Numbered from the stretch's first letter, positions 34,239-43,289 are shown. The stretch: 64,000 nt of DNA from JAAYZB01 sp035379945 (GCA_035379945.1 DAOSWG010000004.1:1-64000), one strand, 5' to 3'. Notes: generated from the letters alone by a model not told the origin. Made by a program: numbers and translations.

Positions 34239-34424
34239 TTACCAACTTGCCTTCTTGACACCGGGAATCTGTCCTTTGTAGGCCAGTTCACGGAAGCAAA
34301 CGCGGCAAAGTTTGAATTTGCGGTAAACCGCATGGGGGCGTCCGCAACGCTCACATCTCGTATAATTGCGAACCGGGAATTTCGATCCGCGTTGTTGTCT
34401 GACTTTCATCGATGTTTTAGCCAT
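34239..34424 (-). CDS. rpsN: 30S ribosomal protein S14, type Z
   Basis: 61 residues with a CERC ... CRVC zinc ribbon, the short zinc-binding form. MAKTSMKVRQQRGSKFPVRNYTRC is characteristic. Confidence 0.98.
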   Translation of the reverse strand: MAKTSMKVRQQRGSKFPVRNYTRCERCGRPHAVYRKFKLCRVCFRELAYKGQIPGVKKASW

Positions 34425-34436
34425 GATTGCGCCTCC

Positions 34437-34979
34437 CTAATTCTTTCTGAACGGCATGCCGAACATCTTCAGCAGCTCGATGGACTCCTGGTCCGTTTTC
34501 GCTGTCGTGACGATGACGATGTCCATTCCCCGGATTTTGCTCACTTTGTCATAGTTGATCTCCGGAAAGATCAGTTGTTCGCGGATACCTAACGTGTAGT
34601 TGCCGCGTCCATCGAATCCTCTCGGGTTGATACCGCGGAAGTCGCGGACGCGCGGTAAGGCGATTGTGATCAGCTTATCAAGGAAATCGTACATTCTTTC
34701 CCCGCGAAGCGTTACTTTGCAGCCAATCGGCATGCCTTCGCGGAGTTTGAAGTTTGCTATGGATTTCTTTGCTTTTGTAATAATCGGTTTTTGTCCGGTG
34801 ATCTGGGTGAGTTCGGCGACCGCGTCGTCCAGAACTTTTGGATTCTGCACGGCGTCTCCGGCACCGATGTTCAACGTGATCTTGCTGACTTTCGGACATT
34901 GCATGACGGAAGAATATTTGAATTTTTCAGTCAACGCGGGAAGAATCTCGCTTTTATATTTTTCCTGTAGGCGGTTCAT
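34437..34979 (-). CDS. rplE: 50S ribosomal protein L5
   Basis: 180 residues; MQCPKVSKITLNIGAGDAVQNPK and RDFRGINPRGFDGRGNYTLGI are diagnostic. Binds 5S rRNA and contacts the 30S head. Confidence 0.98.
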   Translation of the reverse strand: MNRLQEKYKSEILPALTEKFKYSSVMQCPKVSKITLNIGAGDAVQNPKVLDDAVAELTQITGQKPIITKAKKSIANFKLREGMPIGCKVTLRGERMYDFLDKLITIALPRVRDFRGINPRGFDGRGNYTLGIREQLIFPEINYDKVSKIRGMDIVIVTTAKTDQESIELLKMFGMPFRKN

Positions 34980-34995
34980 CTATATTCTCCCTCCA

Positions 34996-35346
34996 TCATT
35001 CCAGGACTTCCCCGGATTTTTTGGCATATCTGACCGTTTCGGTCTCATCCTGTTGTTTCTTCGTTTTCCGGGTTACTTCCTTGTAACCGATCCTTGTCCG
35101 TTTCTTTTCTTTCGGATCAAGCAACATGATGTTGGAAACGTGGATCGGTTTGTCGACGTCCATGATGCCCCCGTCGGGAGCGATCTGGGACGGTTTCAGA
35201 TGTTTCTTGACTTTGGCCAGGCCTTCGCCTTCCAGCGTGACCCGTTCCGATTTGGTCAGAATTTTGCTGATGGTTCCTTTTTTGCCTTTGTCCTGACCAG
35301 CTATGATGACGACTTTATCGCCTTTCTTAAATTTCATGAATGGCAT
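34996..35346 (-). CDS. rplX: 50S ribosomal protein L24
   Basis: 116 residues; KOW motif KKGDKVVIIAGQDKGKKGTI near the N-terminus, IMLLDPKEKKRTRIGYK later. Assembly-initiating protein of the large subunit. Confidence 0.97.
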   Translation of the reverse strand: MPFMKFKKGDKVVIIAGQDKGKKGTISKILTKSERVTLEGEGLAKVKKHLKPSQIAPDGGIMDVDKPIHVSNIMLLDPKEKKRTRIGYKEVTRKTKKQQDETETVRYAKKSGEVLE

Positions 35347-35352
35347 CCTCCC

Positions 35353-35721
35353 TTACAGTACTTCCGGAGCGAGAGATACGATCTTGGTGAATTCTGCATC
35401 CCTGAGCTCGCGGGCCACCGGTCCGAAAATGCGGGTGCCTTTCGGGCTTTTGTCATCTTTGATGATGACGGCGGCGTTGTCGTCGAATTTGATGTGGGTT
35501 CCGTCGGGACGTTGGAGTCCTCTTTTTGTTCTGACGATTACAGCTTTGACGATTTCGCCTTTTTTGACCAAACCGCCAGGCGTGGCCGACTTGACCGTGG
35601 CGACGATAATGTCGCCGATGTTGGCGTATTTCCGGCTGGTGCCGCCCAGCACCTTAATGGTAAGAATTTCTTTAGCACCGGAGTTGTCGGCTATTTTCAG
35701 TCTTGTTTCCTGTTGGATCAT
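35353..35721 (-). CDS. rplN: 50S ribosomal protein L14
   Basis: 122 residues; MIQQETRLKIADNSGAKEILTIKVLGG and GTRIFGPVARELRD are diagnostic. Forms an intersubunit bridge. Confidence 0.98.
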   Translation of the reverse strand: MIQQETRLKIADNSGAKEILTIKVLGGTSRKYANIGDIIVATVKSATPGGLVKKGEIVKAVIVRTKRGLQRPDGTHIKFDDNAAVIIKDDKSPKGTRIFGPVARELRDAEFTKIVSLAPEVL

Positions 35722-35745
35722 TTCAGTGTCCTCGCTTTCCCGCCG

Positions 35746-36006
35746 CTATTCCGCTTTGTGCTCGACGATTTCGATCAAGCGGAATTTTTTCGTACGCGAG
35801 AGCGGGCGACATTCGGTGATTCTCACGACGTCGCCTTCTTTGGCTTCGTTCTTCTCGTCATGGGCGGTGAATTTTTTCGATGAGATCACGCGTTTGTTAT
35901 ATAGAGGATGTTTTTTGTAAGACGTGACCAATATGGTGATTGTCTTGTCGTTCTTGGCGGAAACCACGGTTCCCGTAAAGACGCGATGCAGTTTTTTCTC
36001 TTCCAT
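35746..36006 (-). CDS. rpsQ: 30S ribosomal protein S17
   Basis: 86 residues; FTGTVVSAKNDKTITILV and GDVVRITECRPLSRTKKFRLIEIVE are typical OB-fold S17 sequence. Confidence 0.98.
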   Translation of the reverse strand: MEEKKLHRVFTGTVVSAKNDKTITILVTSYKKHPLYNKRVISSKKFTAHDEKNEAKEGDVVRITECRPLSRTKKFRLIEIVEHKAE

Positions 36007-36017
36007 GGTTATCCTCC

Positions 36018-36212
36018 CTACTCGCGTTCCCGCTCGGAGATGATTGTTTTCATCTGGGCGATGGTCTTACGGACCACATGCAGGCGCGCTGTATTTTCGA
36101 GTTGTCCGGTCGCTTGTTTGAAGCGAAGATCGAACATCTCTTTCTTTAGATTATCGATTTCTTTTAGAATGGCGTCGGTTTCCATTTCGCGAATTTGACT
36201 AACATGTGCCAT
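36018..36212 (-). CDS. rpmC: 50S ribosomal protein L29
   Basis: 64 residues from the ATG at 36212; a GTG 12 nt upstream is possible. LKKEMFDLRFKQATGQLENTARL is typical. It overlaps the rplP stop by 14 nt. L29 lies at the exit tunnel and helps dock SRP and trigger factor. Confidence 0.95.
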   Translation of the reverse strand: MAHVSQIREMETDAILKEIDNLKKEMFDLRFKQATGQLENTARLHVVRKTIAQMKTIISERERE

Positions 36213-36630
36213 TTTCGTCACCACATTCCTTCTTCACAAATTTGGTCTTGATCGGCAATTTGTGCGATGCCAGACGCAAGGCCTCTTTGGCCACATCTTC
36301 AGGAACGCCGGCGATTTCGAACATGATCAGGCCTTCCTTGACGACGGCTACCCAATCTTCCGGGGCGCCTTTTCCTGATCCCATACGTACTTCAAGCGGC
36401 TTTTTGGTTTTGGCCATATGCGGGAAGATCTTAACCCAGACTTGTCCGGCGCGTTTCATAAAACGCGTCATGGCAACACGGCTGGCTTCGATCTGGCGAG
36501 CGGAGATCCATGCACCTTCAAGGGCCATGAGTCCATATTCACCGAAAGTTATTTCGGTTCCGCCTTTGGCGTGTCCCTCGTATCTTACCCGATGGGGACG
36601 CCGATATTTAGTTCTTTTTGGCATCAACAT
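36199..36630 (-). CDS. rplP: 50S ribosomal protein L16
   Basis: 143 residues; MLMPKRTKYRRPHRVRYEGHAKGG and RMGSGKGAPEDWVAVVK are diagnostic. It contacts the A-site tRNA elbow. Confidence 0.98.
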   Translation of the reverse strand: MLMPKRTKYRRPHRVRYEGHAKGGTEITFGEYGLMALEGAWISARQIEASRVAMTRFMKRAGQVWVKIFPHMAKTKKPLEVRMGSGKGAPEDWVAVVKEGLIMFEIAGVPEDVAKEALRLASHKLPIKTKFVKKECGDENGTC

Positions 36631-36633
36631 GGT

Positions 36634-37281
36634 TTATCTGGCCTCCTTCTTCTGAGGCAGTTTCTCACCCTTGTAGATCCATACCTTGACACCGAGTTTT
36701 CCGTATGTCGTCTTGGCTTCGGCCAAAGCGTAATCAATATCCGCTCTCAGGGTATGCAAGGGAACATTTCCTTCGCTGTATCCTTCGGCGCGGGCGATTT
36801 CGGCGCCAGCCAAACGTCCGGAAACGAGTGTGCGGCAGCCTTTGGCTCCGGCTTTCAAGGCTCTTTGGATGGCGACTTTCTGAACCCGGCGGAACGATGC
36901 GCGGTTTTCCAATTGCCGGGCGATGCTGTCGGCGACCAGTTTGGCGTCCAGTTCGGCGCGTTTGATCTCAACGACATTCAGGAAGACTTCCTTGCCTGTG
37001 AGTTTTTTGAGTTTGTCAACTACTGCGTTCTTGGTCTCGCCGTTGCGGCCGATGACCATTCCGGGCTTGGCGGTGTTGACAGTGATGATAACCCGGGATT
37101 TGCTTCTTTCGATGACTATCTTAGAAACGCTGGCGTTCTTGTAAAGTTCGTTAAGGAGCTCGCGGATCTTCATGTCTTCGATCAAGAGGTCTGCCACGTC
37201 ACGCTTGTCGGCGTACCAACGGGATTCCCAATCGAGAATTATGCCTATGCGTTGTCCGATCGGACTGACTTTTTGTCCCAT
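36634..37281 (-). CDS. rpsC: 30S ribosomal protein S3
   Basis: 215 residues; N-terminal GQKVSPIGQRIGII, KH domain with KPGMVIGRNGE, and C-terminal YSEGNVPLHTLRADIDYALAEA. Forms the mRNA entry site. Confidence 0.98.
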   Translation of the reverse strand: MGQKVSPIGQRIGIILDWESRWYADKRDVADLLIEDMKIRELLNELYKNASVSKIVIERSKSRVIITVNTAKPGMVIGRNGETKNAVVDKLKKLTGKEVFLNVVEIKRAELDAKLVADSIARQLENRASFRRVQKVAIQRALKAGAKGCRTLVSGRLAGAEIARAEGYSEGNVPLHTLRADIDYALAEAKTTYGKLGVKVWIYKGEKLPQKKEAR

Positions 37282-37291
37282 AAACTCCTCC

Positions 37292-37636
37292 TTATTCCCT
37301 TTCCGCCACGGTTACGTAAATGTGGCTCGTGCGTTTCAAGATAGCGAATGCGCGACCGCGTGAGCGGGGCTGGATTCTTTTGAATGTTTTTCCTTCTCCG
37401 ACAAAGATTTCCTTTATGTACAGTTTCTCTGGGTCTAATTGGAAATTGTGGTCGGCGTTGGCGGCGGCTGATTTGATCAGTTTTTCCACCGGCTTGCTGG
37501 CGCCTCTCTGAAGGTTTCTCAGAATAGCGTATGCATCATTGATACTTTGGCCGCGAACCAGGTCAACTACCAAACGCACCTTGCGGGGAGCGATTCTGAC
37601 TGAACGGAGAACGGCTTTGGCTTCTTTGGCTTCCAT
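37292..37636 (-). CDS. rplV: 50S ribosomal protein L22
   Basis: 114 residues; SVRIAPRKVRLVVDLVRG and RIQPRSRGRAFAILKRTSHI, the latter the loop that lines the exit tunnel. One-base overlap with rpsS. Confidence 0.98.
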   Translation of the reverse strand: MEAKEAKAVLRSVRIAPRKVRLVVDLVRGQSINDAYAILRNLQRGASKPVEKLIKSAAANADHNFQLDPEKLYIKEIFVGEGKTFKRIQPRSRGRAFAILKRTSHIYVTVAERE

Positions 37637-37926
37637 TACTGTGCTCCTCCTGATTTCTTGACGGCTTTTTTATCCGCATGGCCGCGGAATGTTCTCGTCG
37701 GTGAAAATTCACCGAGTTTGTGTCCGACCATGTCTTCGGTGATGTACACGGGAATGTGTTCACGACCATTGTGGACACCGATCGTCAAACCGACAAATTG
37801 CGGAAAGATGGTTGAACGTCTGGACCATGTTTGAATGACTTTTTTCGAATTGGACTTGTTGGCTTCGGTGACCTTTTTCATCAAATGGTCGTCGCAGAAG
37901 GGTCCTTTTTTGATTGAACGTGACAT
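37636..37926 (-). CDS. rpsS: 30S ribosomal protein S19
   Basis: 96 residues; SRSIKKGPFCDDHLMKKV and HKLGEFSPTRTFRGHADKK. Head protein of the small subunit. Confidence 0.98.
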   Translation of the reverse strand: MSRSIKKGPFCDDHLMKKVTEANKSNSKKVIQTWSRRSTIFPQFVGLTIGVHNGREHIPVYITEDMVGHKLGEFSPTRTFRGHADKKAVKKSGGAQ

Positions 37927-37943
37927 TTAGACTTTCTCCTTCC

Positions 37944-38774
37944 TTATTTGTTACGGCGTCTGACAATCAGTTTGTCGCTGGCCTTGTTGTTCTTTCTCGT
38001 CTTTTTACCGAGGGTTGGTTTGCCCCAGGGTGAAAGCGGAGACGGATGACCGATCGGCTGTCTGCCTTCGCCGCCGCCGTGCGGGTGGTCGACCGGGTTC
38101 ATGACGGAACCACGGACTGTCGGCTTAATACCCATATGGCGCTTACGTCCGGCTTTGCCGAGTTTCACGAGTTCATGGAATTCGTTGCCGACTTCACCGA
38201 TGGTAGCGCGGCATACTCCGAGAATTCTCCTGACTTCTCCGGATTTGAGACGGATAAGAACGTATTTTTCTTCGCGGCCCAGAATCTGGGCGCTGGTGCC
38301 GGCGGCTCTGATTAACTGTCCGCCGCGACCGGGATATAGTTCGATATTGTGGATGACAGTACCGACAGGGATGCTCATGATCTCCATCGCGTTTCCAGTG
38401 ACGATGTCGACTGATTTTCCGGAAACGATGGTGGATCCGACTTCCAATCCTTTGGGGGCGAGAATATATCTCTTCTCGCCGTCGGCATAATTGATCAGGG
38501 CGATGTTGGCGCTGCGATTAGGATCGTATTCGATCGTCGCGACTTTTCCGGGGATTCCGTCTTTGTTGCGTTTGTAATCGATGATCCGATATTTTTGCCT
38601 GACGCCGCCGGCCTGATGACGGACGGTGATTTTTCCTTGGTTGTTTCTGCCAGCTTCTTTCTTAAGCGAAACAGTCAAGGATTTTTCTGGCTTGGAAGTT
38701 GTGATTTCGGCGTAATCCAGCTTCGTTTTGTTCCGCTGACCGTTGGTCTGCGGTTTGAATTTGATAATAGCCAT
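37944..38774 (-). CDS. rplB: 50S ribosomal protein L2
   Basis: 276 residues; GKITVRHQAGGVRQKYRIIDY and the C-terminal VMNPVDHPHGGGEGRQPIG with the essential His near the peptidyl-transferase centre. Confidence 0.98.
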   Translation of the reverse strand: MAIIKFKPQTNGQRNKTKLDYAEITTSKPEKSLTVSLKKEAGRNNQGKITVRHQAGGVRQKYRIIDYKRNKDGIPGKVATIEYDPNRSANIALINYADGEKRYILAPKGLEVGSTIVSGKSVDIVTGNAMEIMSIPVGTVIHNIELYPGRGGQLIRAAGTSAQILGREEKYVLIRLKSGEVRRILGVCRATIGEVGNEFHELVKLGKAGRKRHMGIKPTVRGSVMNPVDHPHGGGEGRQPIGHPSPLSPWGKPTLGKKTRKNNKASDKLIVRRRNK

Positions 38775-38790
38775 TAGTTATTCCTCCCGC

Positions 38791-39072
38791 CTATGCCGTG
38801 TAGATGTCGATCTTGTAACCTTCCGCCAAAGTGACCACAGCTTTGCTGACGGCAGGTTTCAATCCTTCGAATTTGCCGACCTTCTTGGTCTTGGGGATGC
38901 AGTTTACGACATTTACTTTCGTTACTTTGACGTCGAAGATTTCTTCAATCGCCTGTTTGATCTGAATTTTGTTGGCGTTTTTGTCAACTTCGAATGTATA
39001 TTTGCGTTGTTCCGCCAACTTGGTTGATTTTTCCGAAACTACCGGGCTTTTGATAATCTGATATTTATCCAT
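38791..39072 (-). CDS. rplW: 50S ribosomal protein L23
   Basis: 93 residues; IKSPVVSEKSTKLAEQRKYTFEVDKNANKIQIKQAIE. Tunnel-exit docking site for trigger factor and SRP. Abuts rplD. Confidence 0.98.
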   Translation of the reverse strand: MDKYQIIKSPVVSEKSTKLAEQRKYTFEVDKNANKIQIKQAIEEIFDVKVTKVNVVNCIPKTKKVGKFEGLKPAVSKAVVTLAEGYKIDIYTA

Positions 39073-39695
39073 CAGCCGAGTACCTCCTCTATTTTCTTGA
39101 TCGCAGCCTCGGTGGCGAGCACTTTGGCCGAATTCATCACGTCATAGACGCTGATGTGATCGCTTGCGAAGGCGATGACATTCGGCAGGTTTCTCGACGC
39201 GATGTCGAAGGTCTCGTCGATGGTGTCGAGGACAACCATGATCTTGCCTTCAAGTTTGAGGTTCGCAAGGATCTCGACGACGCCTTTTGTCTTGAATGAC
39301 TCAAGGGTGATCTTGTCGACGACGACAAGACTTTCCTCTCTCACCTTGTCGGAAAGAGAAATGCGGAGGGCCTGACGGCGGATCTTCTTGTTGACCTTGT
39401 AACTGTAACTGCGGGGGGACGGACCGAAAACGGTACCTCCTCCGACGAACTGCGGGGCACGGATCGTTCCCTGACGGGCGTGTCCTGTCCCTTTCTGACG
39501 ATACGGTTTGCGGCCGCCGCCCCGAACCATTGACCGGTTTTTAGTGCTGGCATTGCCTTGGCGCATGGCAGCTCTCTGGGCTTTGACCACTTCGTATGTT
39601 ATCTGCTGGTTGGGTTCAGCTCCGAACACCGCTTCTGAAAGATCGATGTTGCCGACGGCTTCTCCCGCCTGATTCATTAATTTTATAGTGGGCAT
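39072..39695 (-). CDS. rplD: 50S ribosomal protein L4
   Basis: 207 residues; the tunnel loop KPYRQKGTGHARQGTIRAPQFVGGGTVFGP is unmistakable. In many bacteria L4 represses the S10 operon through the leader; whether that happens here is unknown. Confidence 0.98.
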   Translation of the reverse strand: MPTIKLMNQAGEAVGNIDLSEAVFGAEPNQQITYEVVKAQRAAMRQGNASTKNRSMVRGGGRKPYRQKGTGHARQGTIRAPQFVGGGTVFGPSPRSYSYKVNKKIRRQALRISLSDKVREESLVVVDKITLESFKTKGVVEILANLKLEGKIMVVLDTIDETFDIASRNLPNVIAFASDHISVYDVMNSAKVLATEAAIKKIEEVLG

Positions 39696-39722
39696 GACAT
39701 TTTTCTCCTTTCAGCGATATTC

Positions 39723-40355
39723 CTATTTCTGCTTCTTTGTTGCATTTTTGACTATGACAAGCGATTTGTCCGGTCCGGGAACGCTGCCCTTGACCAGCAG
39801 GATGCTGTTTTCAACATCCGCACGGACGATCTGCAGGTTCTGGATGGTGACCGTTTCGTGTCCCATCCGTCCGGGCATTGCTTTGCCCTTTAAGATGCGG
39901 TTGGCGGCAATCGAGCCCATCGAGCCGACTCCACGATGATACTTGGATCCGTGTTTCATCGGGCCGGTGCTGAAATTGTGGCGGACGATTACGCCTTGAT
40001 AACCTTTGCCCTTTGAAGTTCCTGTAACGTCTACATAATCACCAGGGGCAAATATATCACATTTGACCTCTTGGCCGACTTCGTATTCCATCATTTCCGG
40101 AAGACGAATCTCTTTTACGTAGCGCTTAGGTGTCGTGTTGACCTTGGCGAAGTGTCCGGTTAGCGGTTTGTTCACGAGATTTGCACGTTTCTCCATGAAC
40201 CCGAGTTGGACCGCTTCGTATCCGTCAGTGGCGACTGTTTTCTTTTGCAGGACGACATTCGGGGTGACGACAACTACCGTCACCGGGACCAGGTGACCGT
40301 TTTCGTCGAAAACCTGGGTCATTCCCACTTTTCTTCCTAAGATACCTTTTGCCAT
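39723..40355 (-). CDS. rplC: 50S ribosomal protein L3
   Basis: 210 residues; KGILGRKVGMTQVFDENGHLVPVTVV and the long loop with MPGRMGHETVTIQNLQIV. Early assembly protein near the peptidyl-transferase centre. Confidence 0.98.
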   Translation of the reverse strand: MAKGILGRKVGMTQVFDENGHLVPVTVVVVTPNVVLQKKTVATDGYEAVQLGFMEKRANLVNKPLTGHFAKVNTTPKRYVKEIRLPEMMEYEVGQEVKCDIFAPGDYVDVTGTSKGKGYQGVIVRHNFSTGPMKHGSKYHRGVGSMGSIAANRILKGKAMPGRMGHETVTIQNLQIVRADVENSILLVKGSVPGPDKSLVIVKNATKKQK

Positions 40356-40381
40356 GAGTATACCTCCTATTTGGATTTTCC

Positions 40382-40690
40382 TTACTTCAATACAATGTCG
40401 ACACCGGACGGCAGATCCAGATGCATCAACGAGTCGATCGTTTTTGCGGATGGATTGATGATGTCGATCAGACGCTTGTGCGTACGTCTTTCAAACTGCT
40501 CGCGAGAATCCTTGTTAACATGCGGGCTTCTCAGAATAGTGAAGATCTCCTTCTCCGTCGGAAGGGGGATCGGACCGGAAACTACCGCTCCGGTTTTCTT
40601 CGCTGTGTCGACGATCTTTCTCGCCGATTGATCCAACAATCTGTGATCGTAGGATTTGAGTCTGATTCTGATTACTTGGTTTGCGGCCAT
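40382..40690 (-). CDS. rpsJ: 30S ribosomal protein S10
   Basis: 102 residues; IRIRLKSYDHRLLDQSARKIVDTAK and the conserved loop ending LPSGVDIVLK. First gene of the superoperon, with an ideal AAGGAGGAG ribosome binding site. S10 also pairs with NusG and NusB. Confidence 0.98.
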   Translation of the reverse strand: MAANQVIRIRLKSYDHRLLDQSARKIVDTAKKTGAVVSGPIPLPTEKEIFTILRSPHVNKDSREQFERRTHKRLIDIINPSAKTIDSLMHLDLPSGVDIVLK

Positions 40691-40836
40691 TGTGGCTCCT
40701 CCTTATGCATATAATTCGCTTATACGCAGGCTCATTGTAAATTACCTGACCTCGCACTTTTGGTGTCATAACAACGCCTATGTGTGTGTCAGCAACCTTA
40801 CAAATCACTGCCTTCCTGTTCGTCACAGGCCTTTAT

Positions 40837-40865
40837 ATATTATCAAATTTTAAGGCGGAAAGCAA
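40837..40865 (-). promoter_or_regulatory. Promoter of the S10-spc-alpha superoperon
   Basis: TTGCTT (40860-40865), 17-nt spacer, TAATAT (40837-40842) on the minus strand. It leaves a leader of about 140 nt before rpsJ with short inverted repeats. The -35 box is inside the hairpin downstream of the helicase gene. Confidence 0.65.
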
Positions 40866-40889
40866 GTTTTTTTTCCTGCTATCCGCCTT
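40852..40889. terminator. Hairpin after the helicase gene
   Basis: AAGGCGGAAAGCAAG pairs with CCTGCTATCCGCCTT (three mismatches) around an 8-nt T/A loop. On the minus strand, where the upstream gene is, the tail is only AAAATTT; the good T-run is on the plus strand, where no gene precedes it. Probably a weak terminator that doubles as promoter DNA. Confidence 0.5.
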
Positions 40890-40895
40890 TTTTTG

Positions 40896-43238
40896 TTATT
40901 TTTCCTTTTTTTGCCAGAATCTGGCGATTCTTTCTTCTATTTCTTTCGTGTTGCCGCATATTTCCGCTTTGTCCCATTGCCTCGGATACAATTTTATGTA
41001 CCGATTCGATGCGAACCTGTCATCCATTAAAATCGCAACTCCCCGGTCGGTTTCGGTCCGGATGACCCGGCCGACCGCCTGAATCACTTTGTTTAGGCCG
41101 GGATACGTGTAAGCAAAATCGAATCCTTGTCCGAACTCAAGATCGAAATGGCTGCGAAGGATATTGTTGTACGGGGAAAGAGCGGGCAAACCGACTCCGA
41201 CAACCAAAACTCCCGACAACATATCTCCGATCAAGTCTATCGATTCTCCGAAAACACCGCCCATTACAAAGAGACCCACCTGGGTTTTTTCGCTTCTCGT
41301 TTTGAAAAGCATCACCATGGAAGAACGTTCCTCCTGGCTCATTTGCCTTGTCTGGATGATTATGTCTGTGGATGATGAATCGAAATCCAGTCGCTCTTCT
41401 ACCATTTTCAGATATTCGTAGGAAGGAAAGAACACGATGTAATTCCCTTTTTTACCTGAAATGAGAGCTTTCGTGGCCAAAGCGATCTCGCTGACAGAAT
41501 CTTTTCTGTCCTGATATCTTGTGGACACGTGCTCCCCTATCAATACCAGTAAATTATCTTTTTTGAATGGGGACGGATATTCGGAATCGTTTCCTTTTCC
41601 TTCCGTCAGAAGGGTTTTGTAATAATCGATCGGTTCTAGAGTTGCGCTGAAAAAAAGAGCCGACAGCGCGTATTCGCCGATGGTTTTATTTATGAATCCG
41701 GAAGCGTTTAGACATTTGATGGAAACAAAGACATCGTCATTTTGCTTTTCCAGCAAGAAGACGAATTCCTGATTGTAGAACTCGCTGATCCTGACAAACT
41801 GCGAGATGGAAAAATAAGCTTCGATTATTTGGCTGCGGTTCGGTACTTTTTTTTCTCCAAACAGGATTTGATCCAGTCTTAACAAAAGTTTCTTTAAAAG
41901 CTGGATGAGATACTCGTTTTGTTCCTCGTATTTGACAAAATCGACTTCGATGAGTTCGAGTTCCAGTTCTTGAAACAAATCCACGATCCGGGAGATTTCT
42001 CGTTTTGGTGATGGCTTGACATTCTGACAAAGCTTTTCCAGATCCCGGAACATCTGCCAGGTAACGGTGGCGCTGTACATTTCCCGACTTCTTTGTACCA
42101 AATTATGGGCTTCATCGATCAGAAGGATCGGATCAGCGGATCTTTCCTCGAAATAACGCATCAGTCTCACCCGAGGATCGAAAACATAATTGTAGTCGCA
42201 AATGACGATATCGCAATAATTCGATAGATCCAGTGACATTTCGAAGGGACAGACAACGTGTTTTCTAGCAAAACTTTTGATTACGCCGCTCGTAAAAAGG
42301 GTGGCGTTGGAATATGCATCGCGGATTGCCTTGTATATTTTTTTGTAATATCCTCTGGCGTATTTACAATTCTCCGGATCACAGTCGCGTTCTTTCAGAA
42401 AACACATCCGGTCCTTGGCAGTTAATTCGCAGGTTTTGGCGTGAAGCCCGCTGGTTTCCAAAAGGGATACTGTATCAAGAGCGATTTGCTTCCCGTCATT
42501 TTTGGCTGTCAGGTAAAAAACCTTTTGTCTCGGCTCGTTGATGGCTTTCAAGGCCGGAAAGATCGTTCCGATCGTCTTGCCGATACCGGTGGGGGCAGTC
42601 AGATAAAGCGTTCCCTTTTCCAGGATGTTCCGGTATACCGATGCCATCATGTCGCGTTGTCTGGGTCGGTATGAATCAAACGGAAAATTCAATCCTTCGA
42701 TCGATTTGGCGCGTTTTTGTTCGTGCTCTTCCAAGAGCATGACCCACTCGATGTATTTTTGAATGGCTTTGTTATAATAATTCTCCAAAATCTTGGCAGA
42801 ATAATTTTTCTCGATCTGATTGCTTTCTTTTGTGTCTACATTGACATATGTCAGAACGACCGTCAGTCTTTTCAACTTGTTTTCTCTGGCATAAAGGTGC
42901 GCGTAGATCTTTGCTTGGGCCAGGTGGGCGGGATAGGTAGTCTCGTCGATTGCGGCCGGTTCCTGGCGGGTGGATTTTATCTCCTCCAGCATTAGTTCTT
43001 CGTCCCTCGTGACGATGCCGTCGATCCGGCCGGAGACAATTAGAAAAATGTCGCCGGTTTTATCTTCACTTGCGACATATACTTCTTTCTGGTCGTTTTC
43101 CTTGTAAAGCGACTGCCAGTACTGATGGATGCTGATGCCTTCTTGTTGTCTAATGGCCATCAGCCTGTCGTTGGCAAGATCGCCGCCGCCATAAAGGTAT
43201 TCGGCGATATCTTTCACGCTTGCCCGGATTTCTTTCAT
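40896..43238 (-). CDS. PD-(D/E)XK nuclease fused to DinG/Rad3-type Fe-S helicase
   Basis: 780 residues from the ATG at 43238; 30 further upstream codons overlap the preceding terminator and are unlikely. The N-terminal domain has the RecB-like motif GRIDGIV (Asp73) and EEIKS (Glu86, Lys88). The helicase has Walker A APTGIGKT (215-222), DEAH box LIDEAHNL (375-378), Cys279, Cys286, Cys291 and Cys330 (CPFE) in the Fe-S arrangement of XPD/DinG, and motif VI QAVGRVIRTETDRG near the C-terminus. It should unwind 5' to 3' and may cleave DNA; its repair role is inferred. Single-gene unit. Confidence 0.88.
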   Translation of the reverse strand: MKEIRASVKDIAEYLYGGGDLANDRLMAIRQQEGISIHQYWQSLYKENDQKEVYVASEDKTGDIFLIVSGRIDGIVTRDEELMLEEIKSTRQEPAAIDETTYPAHLAQAKIYAHLYARENKLKRLTVVLTYVNVDTKESNQIEKNYSAKILENYYNKAIQKYIEWVMLLEEHEQKRAKSIEGLNFPFDSYRPRQRDMMASVYRNILEKGTLYLTAPTGIGKTIGTIFPALKAINEPRQKVFYLTAKNDGKQIALDTVSLLETSGLHAKTCELTAKDRMCFLKERDCDPENCKYARGYYKKIYKAIRDAYSNATLFTSGVIKSFARKHVVCPFEMSLDLSNYCDIVICDYNYVFDPRVRLMRYFEERSADPILLIDEAHNLVQRSREMYSATVTWQMFRDLEKLCQNVKPSPKREISRIVDLFQELELELIEVDFVKYEEQNEYLIQLLKKLLLRLDQILFGEKKVPNRSQIIEAYFSISQFVRISEFYNQEFVFLLEKQNDDVFVSIKCLNASGFINKTIGEYALSALFFSATLEPIDYYKTLLTEGKGNDSEYPSPFKKDNLLVLIGEHVSTRYQDRKDSVSEIALATKALISGKKGNYIVFFPSYEYLKMVEERLDFDSSSTDIIIQTRQMSQEERSSMVMLFKTRSEKTQVGLFVMGGVFGESIDLIGDMLSGVLVVGVGLPALSPYNNILRSHFDLEFGQGFDFAYTYPGLNKVIQAVGRVIRTETDRGVAILMDDRFASNRYIKLYPRQWDKAEICGNTKEIEERIARFWQKKEK

Positions 43239-43289
43239 GTTACCACCAAAAGACATTATACAACACAAATCGAGATAATGCCCAGGCAA

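Noticed and set aside
34600..35883. A 427-codon open frame on the plus strand
   Set aside because: It is antisense to rplE, rplX, rplN and rpsQ, all certain genes, and its product has no recognisable motif; long antisense frames come from codon bias.
36418..37344. A 308-codon plus-strand frame
   Set aside because: Antisense to rplP and rpsC; no family resemblance.
40691..40836. S10 leader as an L4-binding attenuator
   Set aside because: Short inverted repeats exist but I could not match them to a known S10 leader structure, so it is only mentioned with the promoter.
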